Positions 26,725 through 35,073 of a DNA stretch of 64,000 bases are shown piece after piece (the first letter of the stretch is position 1; each line of letters starts with the position of its first letter). The stretch is from Shiella aurantiaca. Its GTDB lineage: Bacteria > Bacteroidota > Bacteroidia > Cytophagales > Cyclobacteriaceae. A program made the translations under genes and the position numbers. The stretch is from positions 124,001 to 188,000 of the forward strand of contig JAUHJS010000007.1 in assembly GCA_030412945.1 (NCBI GenBank), read 5' to 3'. The notes beneath the pieces were generated by a model. The model did no database searches and was not told the origin of the DNA. It worked only from the letters and a program-made list of their open reading frames with translations.

Positions 26725-27901
26725 GGACAATGTCTTGGGCTACTTCTTTTTTTGATTTTAAAGGAAAGCTTTTGGCTTGCAATTGTGCATCAATCAGCGT
26801 GATTTTATTGGTATCGTACCCAAATCCGGCACCGGCATCTTGCAAAGAATTAAGAACGATGAGGTCGAAGTTTTTATTTTTCAGTTTCCCCTCGGCATTT
26901 TCTTTTTCATGGTCTGTTTCCAAAGCGAAACCAACAATGAACTGCTTGGTTTTGATTTTACCCAGGCTAGACGCTATATCGGTGGTTTTTTCGAGCTCTA
27001 TGCTAGGGATTACACCCGCTTCCTTTTTAATTTTTTTATCGGCCACATGCTTGGGTTTGTAGTCAGCCACCGCTGCAGCCAGCACCACAATGTCGCAGGA
27101 TTCAAACTCCGCTTGACTGGCCTGATACATTTCTTCTGCAGAAGTCACAGCCTTTCGAACAATGGCGTTTTCATTCACACGTTGGCTGCTAGGGCCACTC
27201 ACTAAAGTGACCAAAGCACCCTGACGACTCAATTCCTCGGCTATCGCAAAACCCATTTTACCTGTGGAATGATTGCCAATAAATCGCACGGGATCTATCG
27301 CTTCATAGGTTGGGCCGGCTGTTACTAAGGCTTTTTTACCTGTTAAGGGAAGATTTTTTGTGGAAAAATGTCTCTCCAAAGCGGCCACTAGGTGTTCCGG
27401 CTCCGCCATACGCCCCTGACCTACCAAGCCACTGGCCAGTTCGCCATGCTCGGCTTCAATTACTTGATTGCCATAGCTTTGTAAAGTACGGATATTACTT
27501 AGGGTAGAAGGGTGCTGATACATGTCCAAATCCATAGCCGGAGCTACTAACACCGGACATCGAGCAGAAAGGTAGCAGGCCAGCAACAGGTTGTCGCAGA
27601 GGCCATGAGCCATTTTGGCCAAAGTGTTGGCCGAAGCAGGTGCAATGAGCATCACATCGGCCCATAGGCCTAAATCCACATGGTTGTTCCATTGCCCGGT
27701 AGCATCTTTTACGAATTCTTGTAAAGCCGGACGCTTACTTAGGGTGGATAAAGTGAGAGGGGTAATAAAAGTAGAAGCAGAAGCGGTCATCACGACTTGC
27801 ACTTCTGCTCCTTTTTTTACTAATAAACGGGTTAAAATTGCAGACTTGTACGCGGCAATGCTACCGGATACGCCAAGTAGTATTTTCTTGCCACGAAGCA
27901 T
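26696..27901 (-). CDS. coaBC: Bifunctional phosphopantothenoylcysteine decarboxylase/synthase
   Basis: Two steps of coenzyme A synthesis in one protein (401 aa). The N-terminal flavoprotein decarboxylase has GKKILLGVSGSIAAYK, the catalytic His in NNHVDLG (His74 from this start) and APAMDLDMY. The C-terminal synthetase begins KKALVTAGPTYEAIDPVRFI with NHSTGKMGFAIAEEL. The active-site cysteine position of E. coli (LACGxxGxGRM) reads LASGLVGQGRMAEP here, so Ser157 replaces Cys. The start is the ATG at 27901; the codon at 27907 is TTG. It follows the omega-like gene after 6 bases. Confidence 0.95.
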   Translation of the reverse strand: MLRGKKILLGVSGSIAAYKSAILTRLLVKKGAEVQVVMTASASTFITPLTLSTLSKRPALQEFVKDATGQWNNHVDLGLWADVMLIAPASANTLAKMAHGLCDNLLLACYLSARCPVLVAPAMDLDMYQHPSTLSNIRTLQSYGNQVIEAEHGELASGLVGQGRMAEPEHLVAALERHFSTKNLPLTGKKALVTAGPTYEAIDPVRFIGNHSTGKMGFAIAEELSRQGALVTLVSGPSSQRVNENAIVRKAVTSAEEMYQASQAEFESCDIVVLAAAVADYKPKHVADKKIKKEAGVIPSIELEKTTDIASSLGKIKTKQFIVGFALETDHEKENAEGKLKNKNFDLIVLNSLQDAGAGFGYDTNKITLIDAQLQAKSFPLKSKKEVAQDIVHEIIQKLSS

Positions 27902-27907
27902 GTGCAA

Positions 27908-28210
27908 TTATTCAATATCGGGTTTTCTGAACATCACCTTGCCCTCGATGTACTCTTCAGTAGCCACGGTGGTAGGTTTTGGCATTCTTTCGTAGAATTT
28001 AGAGATTTCGATTTGCTCGCGGTTCTCGAATACCTCCTCTAGGTTGTCAACAGAAGAAGCAAACTCAGCCAGTTTTTGGCTCAATTCTTCTTTTACTTTG
28101 GTAGAAACCTGACGCGCTCTTTTGGAGATGATTGTTACCGCCTCGTATACGTTCCCTACAGGTTCAGCGATTTTGTCAGTGTCTCTTGTGATCAATGACG
28201 GATTTGCCAT
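27908..28210 (-). CDS. rpoZ: RNA polymerase omega/Rpb6-like subunit
   Basis: A 100-residue protein of the Bacteroidota omega (Rpb6-type) class, which helps assemble RNA polymerase. ITRDTDKIAEPVGNVYEAVTIISKRARQV is the family core, equivalent to the omega helix that clamps beta-prime. The C-terminal extension (FYERMPKPTTVATEEYIEGK) is typical of the phylum. The start MANPSLITRD at 28210 is chosen; the longer frame to 28252 runs into bamD. It is placed between bamD (10-base gap) and coaBC. Confidence 0.87.
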   Translation of the reverse strand: MANPSLITRDTDKIAEPVGNVYEAVTIISKRARQVSTKVKEELSQKLAEFASSVDNLEEVFENREQIEISKFYERMPKPTTVATEEYIEGKVMFRKPDIE

Positions 28211-28220
28211 GTTATTCAAA

Positions 28221-29057
28221 TTATAAATTGTTTTCTTCTTTAATTTTTCCAAGCGCCTTAAGCGACTTCTCGTACAAAGGTTCGGCTTCTTTCAGCCATT
28301 TGCTCTCCGGAAAACCATCCACAAAGCTAAGATAAAACTCTATGGTTTGGTTGTATCTTTCTCTTTTCTTTGAAAGGACACTTTCCTCAGCCAATAAATA
28401 TTGGGCTTCTATCTGATAATAGGCGATTTCTTCGTTGAACTTCGAATCGGGGAAATCCTTTTGGAAGTTTTCAAAAGCTATCATTGCCGCTTTTAGGTAT
28501 TCTTCTTTTCTATACGCCTTCAAATTGAAAAACAGCTTGGTGTTTTCATAGGCTTTTGTTTCCAACTTTACCTGCATTTCATTGATCAGGCGACTCGCTT
28601 CCTCACGATAGGTGGAAGAAGGGTAGCGGTTGATAAATATCTGCATGGATTCTATAGCCTGACGCGTGCTGGTTTGATCTAAATTGGCATCGGGCGACTG
28701 CATGTATAACGAATAGGCATACATATAGTTCGCTTCTTGCGCATAAGTACTTCTCGAAAAAGTTTCATAGAAGGTCTTGAAATAATGCGCGCTTAAGATG
28801 TAATCGCCTTGATGAAAATGGCAATAGGCATAATAATATTGAATCATTTCCGACTCTTCACTACCCCTTACTATAGGCATGATTTCATCGAAAAGTACCG
28901 AAGCTCGGTAATAGTCTTTCTTTTCATAATACTTAATAGCCGCTTCGTATTTTAGCTTCCAGTCATCGCTTTTCTGGATTTTACGAAACTTGCTACAGCC
29001 ACTTATCACCACAGTAATAAGCACAAAAAGTATAAATAGACTACGAGTTTTCAACAT
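28221..29057 (-). CDS. bamD: Outer membrane protein assembly factor BamD
   Basis: Outer-membrane lipoprotein of the BAM complex (278 aa). A lipoprotein signal ends ITVVISGCSKF, with Cys21 as the lipidated residue. Tetratricopeptide-type repeats follow: AAIKYYEKKDYYRASVLFDE, YYYAYCHFHQGDYILSAHYF, then FINRYPSSTYREEASRLINEM and KDFPDSKFNEEIAYYQIEAQ. It heads the operon that continues into omega, coaBC, PorD-like and recN, and has a near-perfect promoter just upstream. Confidence 0.94.
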   Translation of the reverse strand: MLKTRSLFILFVLITVVISGCSKFRKIQKSDDWKLKYEAAIKYYEKKDYYRASVLFDEIMPIVRGSEESEMIQYYYAYCHFHQGDYILSAHYFKTFYETFSRSTYAQEANYMYAYSLYMQSPDANLDQTSTRQAIESMQIFINRYPSSTYREEASRLINEMQVKLETKAYENTKLFFNLKAYRKEEYLKAAMIAFENFQKDFPDSKFNEEIAYYQIEAQYLLAEESVLSKKRERYNQTIEFYLSFVDGFPESKWLKEAEPLYEKSLKALGKIKEENNL

Positions 29058-29064
29058 AAGGGTG

Positions 29065-29095
29065 CAAATATACGGCTAGCACTTGTATTTACAAA
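29065..29095 (-). promoter_or_regulatory. Bacteroidota consensus promoter of the bamD operon
   Basis: On the minus strand TTTG (29092-29095), exactly 19 bases, then TATATTTG (29065-29072). Both elements match the consensus TTTG-N19-TAnnTTTG exactly. The -7 element ends 7 bases before the bamD start codon. This is the best promoter match in the window. Confidence 0.8.
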
Positions 29096-29168
29096 GGATT
29101 GCTACAAGGCAATACACGTGAATGCCTCCTGATAGTGACTGGAAAAGCAAAGAATTATTGTGTGGAAC

Positions 29169-29876
29169 TTACTTTTTAATAATCAGCTTACGCGTGACTA
29201 TGCTTTTTTGGTCTATCACCAAGGTGTAAAAGTAAACTCCGGGGGTAAACTCTTGGGTGTTGATTTTTAATCGTTTGTCGGAAGGTGAAAGGGTGTATTC
29301 GCCCACTGCGCTGCCTAAAATATTTTGCAGAATCACTTTTACTTCTTCATCGTCATTTCCTAGGCGATAATCTAGGGCTATTTCTGAAGAGGCAGGATTT
29401 GGGTAAAAGTTGCTCACCGCCACCGAAGGAGCACTGTAGAGGTAGTTGGAGGAGTTTTTATTCCCTACGGTATAATTAATTTCGAAGCTTACCGAATCTT
29501 GCATGTCATACATGTTGAAAAAGGTAAGTCGTACACGTCCTTCCGATTCGGTATTGCCAGTTTTGAAGGCCACAGAGAAAGCATCAGAAATGGCACCCGG
29601 CTCGATTTTCTGATGTTGGCGTATGTCACGCGCATTGGCTGAACAGCTTTTGCCTGAGCAGAAAGTAAGATAATTTTCTCCGCTTCCTTCTGTTTTGGCA
29701 TACAAGAAAGCCACCTGAATGGCTTCTGTGCTTGTATTTTGAATGCGGATGATTTTGCGTTCTTCGTTATTCTTGTTCAAGAAAATCTTTTCGGGAGTTT
29801 CAATCACTCTAAAGCCTTGAGCTACTGATAGGTAGCTTATGAGTAAAAGGGATAGTATCAAGGCTAAGCGTTTCAC
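29169..29876 (-). CDS. Secreted protein with T9SS C-terminal sorting domain
   Basis: A 235-residue exported protein. A signal peptide (MKRLALILSLLLISYLSVAQ) precedes a beta-sandwich-like region (RKIIRIQNTSTEAIQVAFLY...SVSFEINYTVG) with one CSGKSC pair. The end is a type A T9SS sorting domain: NFYPNPASSEIALDYRL, VILQNILGSAV, then TPGVYFYTLVIDQKSIVTRKLIIKK. The protein should cross the outer membrane by T9SS. The start is a GTG codon at 29876, chosen because no ATG is available and the signal peptide begins there. Function beyond secretion is unknown. Confidence 0.9.
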   Translation of the reverse strand: MKRLALILSLLLISYLSVAQGFRVIETPEKIFLNKNNEERKIIRIQNTSTEAIQVAFLYAKTEGSGENYLTFCSGKSCSANARDIRQHQKIEPGAISDAFSVAFKTGNTESEGRVRLTFFNMYDMQDSVSFEINYTVGNKNSSNYLYSAPSVAVSNFYPNPASSEIALDYRLGNDDEEVKVILQNILGSAVGEYTLSPSDKRLKINTQEFTPGVYFYTLVIDQKSIVTRKLIIKK

Positions 29877-29991
29877 AATAAGGGGTTAATCTCGTTGGAT
29901 AATAAAAGTAAGAAAATATTGTCGGAAAGTAAGAATGGATGTAATAAAAAATATGAGCTTCGACAATATTTTTGATAAGGAGACGTTCGGC

Positions 29992-31560
29992 CTAGTTCAG
30001 CTGTATACGGGTATCTTTCTTTTCTTTAGGGGAATTGCTTGGGTCAAAGTTCTTTAGTACCTGCATGCGGGTAGGTTTTTCTTGAATCCGCCAGTTAAAT
30101 CCGGGTAGCCTTCTGTCAGGTTCCTGCAGTTCGTGAGGAGGAATAAAAACAGCATCAGGGTTTTTGTAGAAGGTAATGTTTTCTACTTTATTGTTCCGCA
30201 TCCGTATGGTCATGTCGCTGCAGAGGATTTTGTTCATTCCCACAAGTTGGACTTCGTTTTCCAGAGCGAAATAAATGCTCTCCCCATTGCCATATACATA
30301 GAGCTTATCCATGTTGCCATCTACAAATTGAGCCAACATTTTTCGCCCTTTTATTTGGTTGAAGTTGTGAATGGTATCTTCAGAAACAATAAAAGAGTTG
30401 ACACTTAGGTGCATTTTATCAATTTTATTATAGGCCAGCTGTATGCGTATACTATCGGCTTCAATCTGGCTATTATCGCTCCAAAGCACCGGATCGGTGA
30501 AGAAATACATGGACGAATCGCTAAACATATAGGCAAGCGAATCGGAAATGCCGCTAAAATCTTTACTGAATATGCGCACCCGCTTAAAGGCCAATAGGTA
30601 GCGTTCGGCCTTGTTGTCGGAATCAAAAGAAGCGAGGGTGTCGGCTGTGAGGTAGAGTGTGTCATTCCCCATGAGCTTTTTCATCATCGGGTTACCATAC
30701 ACTTTGCTTAGGCCACCATCTTTAGTGAATTTGGCTTCATCTCCATAAATCGTCACATCATCTTCTTTGCCATTGAGCACCACTTTTCCTTTGGCGGTAT
30801 AGAGCTTTTTGGCATCGTCAAACTGGATTTTTTCCGCTTTGATGATATAGGTTTCTGTTTCTATGGTTGCGTCTGAAAGGGTGGTTTGGTCGGCTCCTGT
30901 GTTAAAAGTGCCCCCTTTTTCCGCCATAGTTACCACGCCATCCTTGTTCACGATTTCGGTGGGCGTGGTGGTAATGGCAATTTTGGTTTTGGTATTGTAG
31001 CTAAGCTTTTCTGCTTTCAGCGTAAAATCAGGGCTTACCAGTACCACATCTCCGGTAAAAACTACGGTATTGTTTTCAGTATTAATGACTCCTCGTTGGC
31101 TGGTGAGCGTGGTGGTTTTGTCGTTCACCTTTCCTCCATTGAAATAGTTGGCGTTTTTGGTGGCAAAATCGTAGTCGAGGAAATCGGTAGTCAGGGTCAT
31201 GGATTTTCCGCTGGTGTATACCACGTTTTGACGAAACTGCGCACTGCGTTTGTCCAAATCATAATCGAGTTTGCGGCCTCGTATGGTGGTGGAGTCGCCT
31301 TCTTTTACGACTACGCGTCCAAAAACCTGCATATAACCTCTTTTTTCATAATAAAAGGCTGAGTCTCCTGTGATGACCGTATTTTTCTTCTTGATGTCGA
31401 AGCGGACATTTTTCATCAGTTTGATGTAGCCGTCTTTGCCACGCCCTACCTTCTGCATATAGCCCTCGGCATTGTATTTTACATCATTTTTCTTTTGTGC
31501 CTGAGCATAGAAAGGACTAAGGAACAAGGAAAAGGCTATAAGGAAGAAAAATAAACGCAT
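29992..31560 (-). CDS. OstA/LptA-like protein
   Basis: Exported protein of 522 residues with a signal peptide (MRLFFFLIAFSLFLSPFYAQAQ). It then has repeated OstA/LptA-type beta segments: NVRFDIKKKNTVITGDSAFY, GRVVVKEGDSTTIRGRKLDY, TGDVVLVSPDFTLKAEKLSY and AKGKVVLNGKEDDVTIYGDE. This fold carries lipopolysaccharide across the periplasm in LptA and the LptD N-terminus. Length and repeat number exceed a single LptA domain, and no LptD barrel is seen. The start at the ATG 31560 is preferred because the signal peptide begins there. It is divergent from tilS. Confidence 0.88.
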   Translation of the reverse strand: MRLFFFLIAFSLFLSPFYAQAQKKNDVKYNAEGYMQKVGRGKDGYIKLMKNVRFDIKKKNTVITGDSAFYYEKRGYMQVFGRVVVKEGDSTTIRGRKLDYDLDKRSAQFRQNVVYTSGKSMTLTTDFLDYDFATKNANYFNGGKVNDKTTTLTSQRGVINTENNTVVFTGDVVLVSPDFTLKAEKLSYNTKTKIAITTTPTEIVNKDGVVTMAEKGGTFNTGADQTTLSDATIETETYIIKAEKIQFDDAKKLYTAKGKVVLNGKEDDVTIYGDEAKFTKDGGLSKVYGNPMMKKLMGNDTLYLTADTLASFDSDNKAERYLLAFKRVRIFSKDFSGISDSLAYMFSDSSMYFFTDPVLWSDNSQIEADSIRIQLAYNKIDKMHLSVNSFIVSEDTIHNFNQIKGRKMLAQFVDGNMDKLYVYGNGESIYFALENEVQLVGMNKILCSDMTIRMRNNKVENITFYKNPDAVFIPPHELQEPDRRLPGFNWRIQEKPTRMQVLKNFDPSNSPKEKKDTRIQLN

Positions 31561-31682
31561 GACAGAAGTTGTAGAAATCAATATTGTGCGGCTTTAGACC
31601 AAATTAAACGCCAAATTACGCTAATTTCGTTTTTAAACGTTCAATAAAGGGGAAATTTCCGCTCGTTTACTCCCGAAAAACT

Positions 31683-33008
31683 ATGCCAATGTATCAGCGC
31701 ATGCTCCAATTTTTTAAAGAAAATCACTGGAATCCCCAGCAGAGGTTGCTTGTGGCCGTGAGTGGCGGGATCGATTCTATGGTTTTGTTGGATTTGCTTG
31801 GCCAATTGGGCGCTCCCCTAGAAGTGGCGCATGTCAACTATGGGCTACGGGGGGAGGCGTCTGAAGCCGATGAGCAATTAGTGCGCGATTATTGTGCCGA
31901 AAAAAAGCTGACGCTCCACCTAAAAAAGGTGCAAGCTGCAGATTGGAAGAGTGAGTCGATACAATTGGAAGCGCGGACCATACGATATCAGTGGTTTTCC
32001 GAACTCATGGGGGGCAAAGCGGGCTATATATGCACGGCTCATCATGCCAGCGATTCCTTGGAAACCATTTTGTACAATCTGAGCAAAGGAAGTGGGGTGC
32101 GTGGACTTCGTGGCATTCCGGTCGAAAACGGTTCGATAATCCGTCCCTTGTTGTTCGCCACCCGAGAGGAGATTTTGGCCTATGCCCAAGAGCGTAAGCT
32201 GGTGTGGCGAGAAGATGCATCCAACCAAAAAGCTATATACAGCCGAAATAAGATTCGCTTGCAGGTAGTACCAGTTTTGAAAGAAATAAACCCGTCAGTT
32301 GAGCAAACAGTGCAAGCGCATAGCCGATTTGTTCGGGCTGCGGCTCATTATTGGGAGCAAGCGGTACAGGCTTTTGTGGATCAACAAGTGCCCGTGGAAG
32401 GAGGCGGTTGGAAGCTAAGTGTTCAGGGGATAGAACAAACGCCTTATGCAGAAGAGCTTTTGGGTGAAATGCTGGCTGCTTATGGTTTCGTATTTGAGCA
32501 AGTGCAAGCTGCTGTGGAAGCATTGAAAAAGGGTGGCACAGGGAAAGTGTTTTATTCCGAAAGCCATACATTGTTGGTAGAAAGAGAGTGCTTGTGGTTG
32601 TTTTTAAAAGAGGATAATCCGGCTTTTGAAACGCTTACTATACCCGCCTTGGGGCAATGGGGTGATTTTGAGTTAAAAAGTGTTCCGGCATCCTCAATTG
32701 TTAGTTTGGTAAGCCCCCCGCATGTGGCCTATTTTGATGCGCAGCAGGTACAATGGCCGCTCAAGGTACGCGCTTGGCAAACGGGGGACTGGTTTATCCC
32801 TTTGGGCATGAAGGGGAAAAAAAAGCTGAGCGACTTTATGATAGATGCCAAAATTCCCTTAAACTTGAAAGCAAGCCTTCCGGTATTGGAAAGCGCTGGT
32901 GCTATCATGTGGTTGGTAGGTCAGCGCATAGATGAGCGCTTCAAGGTAAAGCCCGACTCTACAGAATTGATTCGGATTGAATGGATAAAGCAACGCACGG
33001 ATGATTAA
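31683..33008 (+). CDS. tilS: tRNA(Ile)-lysidine synthase
   Basis: ATP-dependent enzyme that converts C34 of tRNA-Ile2 to lysidine (441 aa). The PP-loop is LLVAVSGGIDSMVLLDLL (SGGIDS at residues 27-32). HVNYGLRGEASEADE, TAHHASDSLETILYNLSKGSG and SRNKIRLQVVPVLKEINP follow in the expected order. The C-terminal TilS domain ends VRAWQTGDWFIPLGMKGKKKLSDF. The 3' end overlaps the next gene by eight bases. Confidence 0.95.
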   Translation: MPMYQRMLQFFKENHWNPQQRLLVAVSGGIDSMVLLDLLGQLGAPLEVAHVNYGLRGEASEADEQLVRDYCAEKKLTLHLKKVQAADWKSESIQLEARTIRYQWFSELMGGKAGYICTAHHASDSLETILYNLSKGSGVRGLRGIPVENGSIIRPLLFATREEILAYAQERKLVWREDASNQKAIYSRNKIRLQVVPVLKEINPSVEQTVQAHSRFVRAAAHYWEQAVQAFVDQQVPVEGGGWKLSVQGIEQTPYAEELLGEMLAAYGFVFEQVQAAVEALKKGGTGKVFYSESHTLLVERECLWLFLKEDNPAFETLTIPALGQWGDFELKSVPASSIVSLVSPPHVAYFDAQQVQWPLKVRAWQTGDWFIPLGMKGKKKLSDFMIDAKIPLNLKASLPVLESAGAIMWLVGQRIDERFKVKPDSTELIRIEWIKQRTDD

Positions 33009-33546
33009 CCCTTTCAAAAAATCGTACACAAGCAAGGAGCTCAATATGTTTCGCTTTTTGGCGCGGGTAACGCTTTTCGAGAAGTTGACCCATAAAGAAA
33101 TGGCCTTATTGGTGCCTATGCTCCACTTGCGCAATTTTAAACAAGATGATGTGGTGTTTTTCCGAAACGACCCCAGCTACGCCCTGTACATCATCAAGCA
33201 CGGACGCGTTTCTTTGAATATCGATGTGCACGAGCGTATGGAACCGCTTACCACTATCAAGTCGGGTCAGGCATTTGGCGATAATTCCCTTTTGCCCAAA
33301 ACCAGAAGAATATACAACTCCATTGTATTATCTGAAACAGCCGATATTTATGTGTTGCCTCAGGTGAATTTGCTGGAAGTATTTGCCCAACATCCCGAAA
33401 TCAAAGCTAAGATGCTTGAGAGTCTAGCCGAGTTGTACAATTCCTACACAGTCAACCTTTTTAAGGCCTACAAATCCTCATTTGGTTTCTTTAATTTGGG
33501 TCATGCCTACCTAAGCGAAGCTGAATCGGATAATTCCTACAAATAG
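33001..33546 (+). CDS. Cyclic-nucleotide-binding-fold protein without DNA-binding domain
   Basis: A 181-residue protein made mostly of one CNMP-type beta-roll domain (LFEKLTHKEMALLVPMLHLR, YALYIIKHGRVSLNIDV, KSGQAFGDNSLLPKTRRIYN). The phosphate-binding cassette is atypical: FGDNSLL then KTRRIYNSIV, where cAMP binders have FGE-x-AL...RxAS/T. No helix-turn-helix follows; the C-terminus is a helix (KAKMLESLAELYNSYTVNLF). It may be a structural or regulatory domain rather than a cAMP sensor. It overlaps tilS by eight bases, implying coupled translation. Confidence 0.85.
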   Translation: MINPFKKSYTSKELNMFRFLARVTLFEKLTHKEMALLVPMLHLRNFKQDDVVFFRNDPSYALYIIKHGRVSLNIDVHERMEPLTTIKSGQAFGDNSLLPKTRRIYNSIVLSETADIYVLPQVNLLEVFAQHPEIKAKMLESLAELYNSYTVNLFKAYKSSFGFFNLGHAYLSEAESDNSYK

Positions 33547-33621
33547 TTTCTACTATTGAAAGCGATTGAATAATTTAGCGCTGCAATCGTTTTTTATTCC
33601 ATTCTTATAAAATAAATCATT

Positions 33622-34560
33622 ATGAAAGTAACCGTAGTAGGGGCGGGTAATGTGGGTGCTACATGTGCCGATGTTATTGCGTTCCGTCAATTAGCCGATG
33701 AAGTGGTGCTAGTAGATATTCGTGAAAACTTTGCTGAAGGTAAGGCTTTGGATATTTATCAAACTACCAGCTTGATGGATGTTAAAACCAAAATCAGCGG
33801 CTCTACCAATGATTATAGCAAAACTGCCAACTCCGATGTAATCGTTATTACCTCTGGCTTGCCACGCAAACCGGGCATGACCCGCGAAGAATTGATTGGT
33901 ACCAATGCCGGTATTGTGAAGTCAGTAGCAGAAAATGCCCTGAAATATTCACCTAAAGCCGTTATCGTGGTGATTTCCAATCCTATGGATACCATGACTT
34001 ACCTTACATTGAAGAGCTTAGGTTTACCAAAGAACCAAGTTATCGGTATGGGTGGTATTTTGGACAGCGCCCGTTTCAAGGGTTATTTAGGCTTGGCCCT
34101 AAATGCACCTGCGGCTGATTTGCAAGGAACTGTTATCGGTGGTCACGGTGATACAACCATGATTCCTTTGACCCGCTTGGCTACTGTAAACGGAATTCCG
34201 GCTTCTCAATTCCTTTCTGCAGACCAGTTGAAGCAAATTGCTGCTGACACCATGGTAGGTGGAGCTACCCTTACTAAAATGCTGGGTACTTCCGCTTGGT
34301 ATGCGCCAGGTGCTGCGGGTGCTTTGCTAGTAGAAAGCATTTTGCGCGACCAGAAACGTGTAATGCCTTGCTGCGTGTATTTGGATGGTGAATATGGCCA
34401 GAAAGATATCTGCTTAGGCGTGCCTGTGGTAATTGGTCGCAACGGATGGGAGAAAATTGTAGATTATAAACTTACAGCTGATGAGCAAGAGGCTTTCAAC
34501 AAGAGTGCCGATGCAGTTCGCAGTATGAATAATGTCCTAAAAGAGTTAAACGTACTATAA
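33622..34560 (+). CDS. mdh: Malate dehydrogenase
   Basis: NAD-dependent TCA-cycle enzyme of the LDH-like MDH class (312 aa). The nucleotide loop is VVGAGNVGATCADVI, with the Asp32 in VLVDIRE that selects NAD. PRKPGMTREELIGTNAGIV supplies substrate arginines, and ISNPMDTMTYL and MGGILDSARFKGYL follow. The catalytic His175 lies in IGGHGDTTMIPL. A terminator follows within 25 bases. No CoA-ligase or fumarase gene is adjacent. Confidence 0.97.
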   Translation: MKVTVVGAGNVGATCADVIAFRQLADEVVLVDIRENFAEGKALDIYQTTSLMDVKTKISGSTNDYSKTANSDVIVITSGLPRKPGMTREELIGTNAGIVKSVAENALKYSPKAVIVVISNPMDTMTYLTLKSLGLPKNQVIGMGGILDSARFKGYLGLALNAPAADLQGTVIGGHGDTTMIPLTRLATVNGIPASQFLSADQLKQIAADTMVGGATLTKMLGTSAWYAPGAAGALLVESILRDQKRVMPCCVYLDGEYGQKDICLGVPVVIGRNGWEKIVDYKLTADEQEAFNKSADAVRSMNNVLKELNVL

Positions 34561-34582
34561 GCCTAAAGCTTAGTCTGCATAT

Positions 34583-34617
34583 ATAAGCCTTCTGTCGTAC
34601 AGAGGGCTTATTTTTTT
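34583..34617 (+). terminator. Terminator of mdh
   Basis: A 13-bp stem with one T-G wobble (ATAAGCCTTCTGT / ACAGAGGGCTTAT), a 3-base loop and a T run. Confidence 0.88.
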
Positions 34618-34674
34618 GTTCAAAGCCTATTTAATTCTGCTATTTTTGATACTTTGCCTCTTCAAAGTTCAATA

Positions 34675-35073
34675 ATGCTTGCGATACGATTGATAGTGGT
34701 TTTGGGAATGAGTTGCCTGTTTGCTTTGGCCGCTTGGGCGCAGCCTCCTGCTACCAATATGACTTCTAAGAATCCGGAAATTGATATTCGTGATTCTCCT
34801 ACAAAGAGAAAAACGGTACTTTTTCTAGTCAGAAGTAATACCAGCAAAACCATGTATGGTAATCCTTGCGTGCAGGAAGTGACCCGTAAAATGGGATTTG
34901 AATACCTCGTAGTACCTAAGGGACAAGCCCTCAACCGCAATGGATTCAGCCGGACTATGCACAATGGGGCGGTTTCTTTGGCCCTATTTTTCAGGAACGG
35001 GCCTTTATGGAAACTACGCGCCCGCCATAAAATCAAGAAGTGCCGCCAGAAAAGTGCCGATTTTATGGGTTAG
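34675..35073 (+). CDS. Small secreted protein of unknown function
   Basis: A 132-residue protein I do not recognise. A signal peptide (MLAIRLIVVLGMSCLFALAAWA, cleavage before QPP) precedes a basic mature part: KTVLFLVRSNTSKTMYGNPC, VTRKMGFEYLVVPKGQALN and HNGAVSLALFFRNGPLWKLR. Two cysteines are in the mature chain. The start is ATG 34675; the frame also offers TTG 34654. The gene ends tail to tail with purB, the two stop codons sharing three bases (TTAG), so no terminator separates them. Confidence 0.7.
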   Translation: MLAIRLIVVLGMSCLFALAAWAQPPATNMTSKNPEIDIRDSPTKRKTVLFLVRSNTSKTMYGNPCVQEVTRKMGFEYLVVPKGQALNRNGFSRTMHNGAVSLALFFRNGPLWKLRARHKIKKCRQKSADFMG

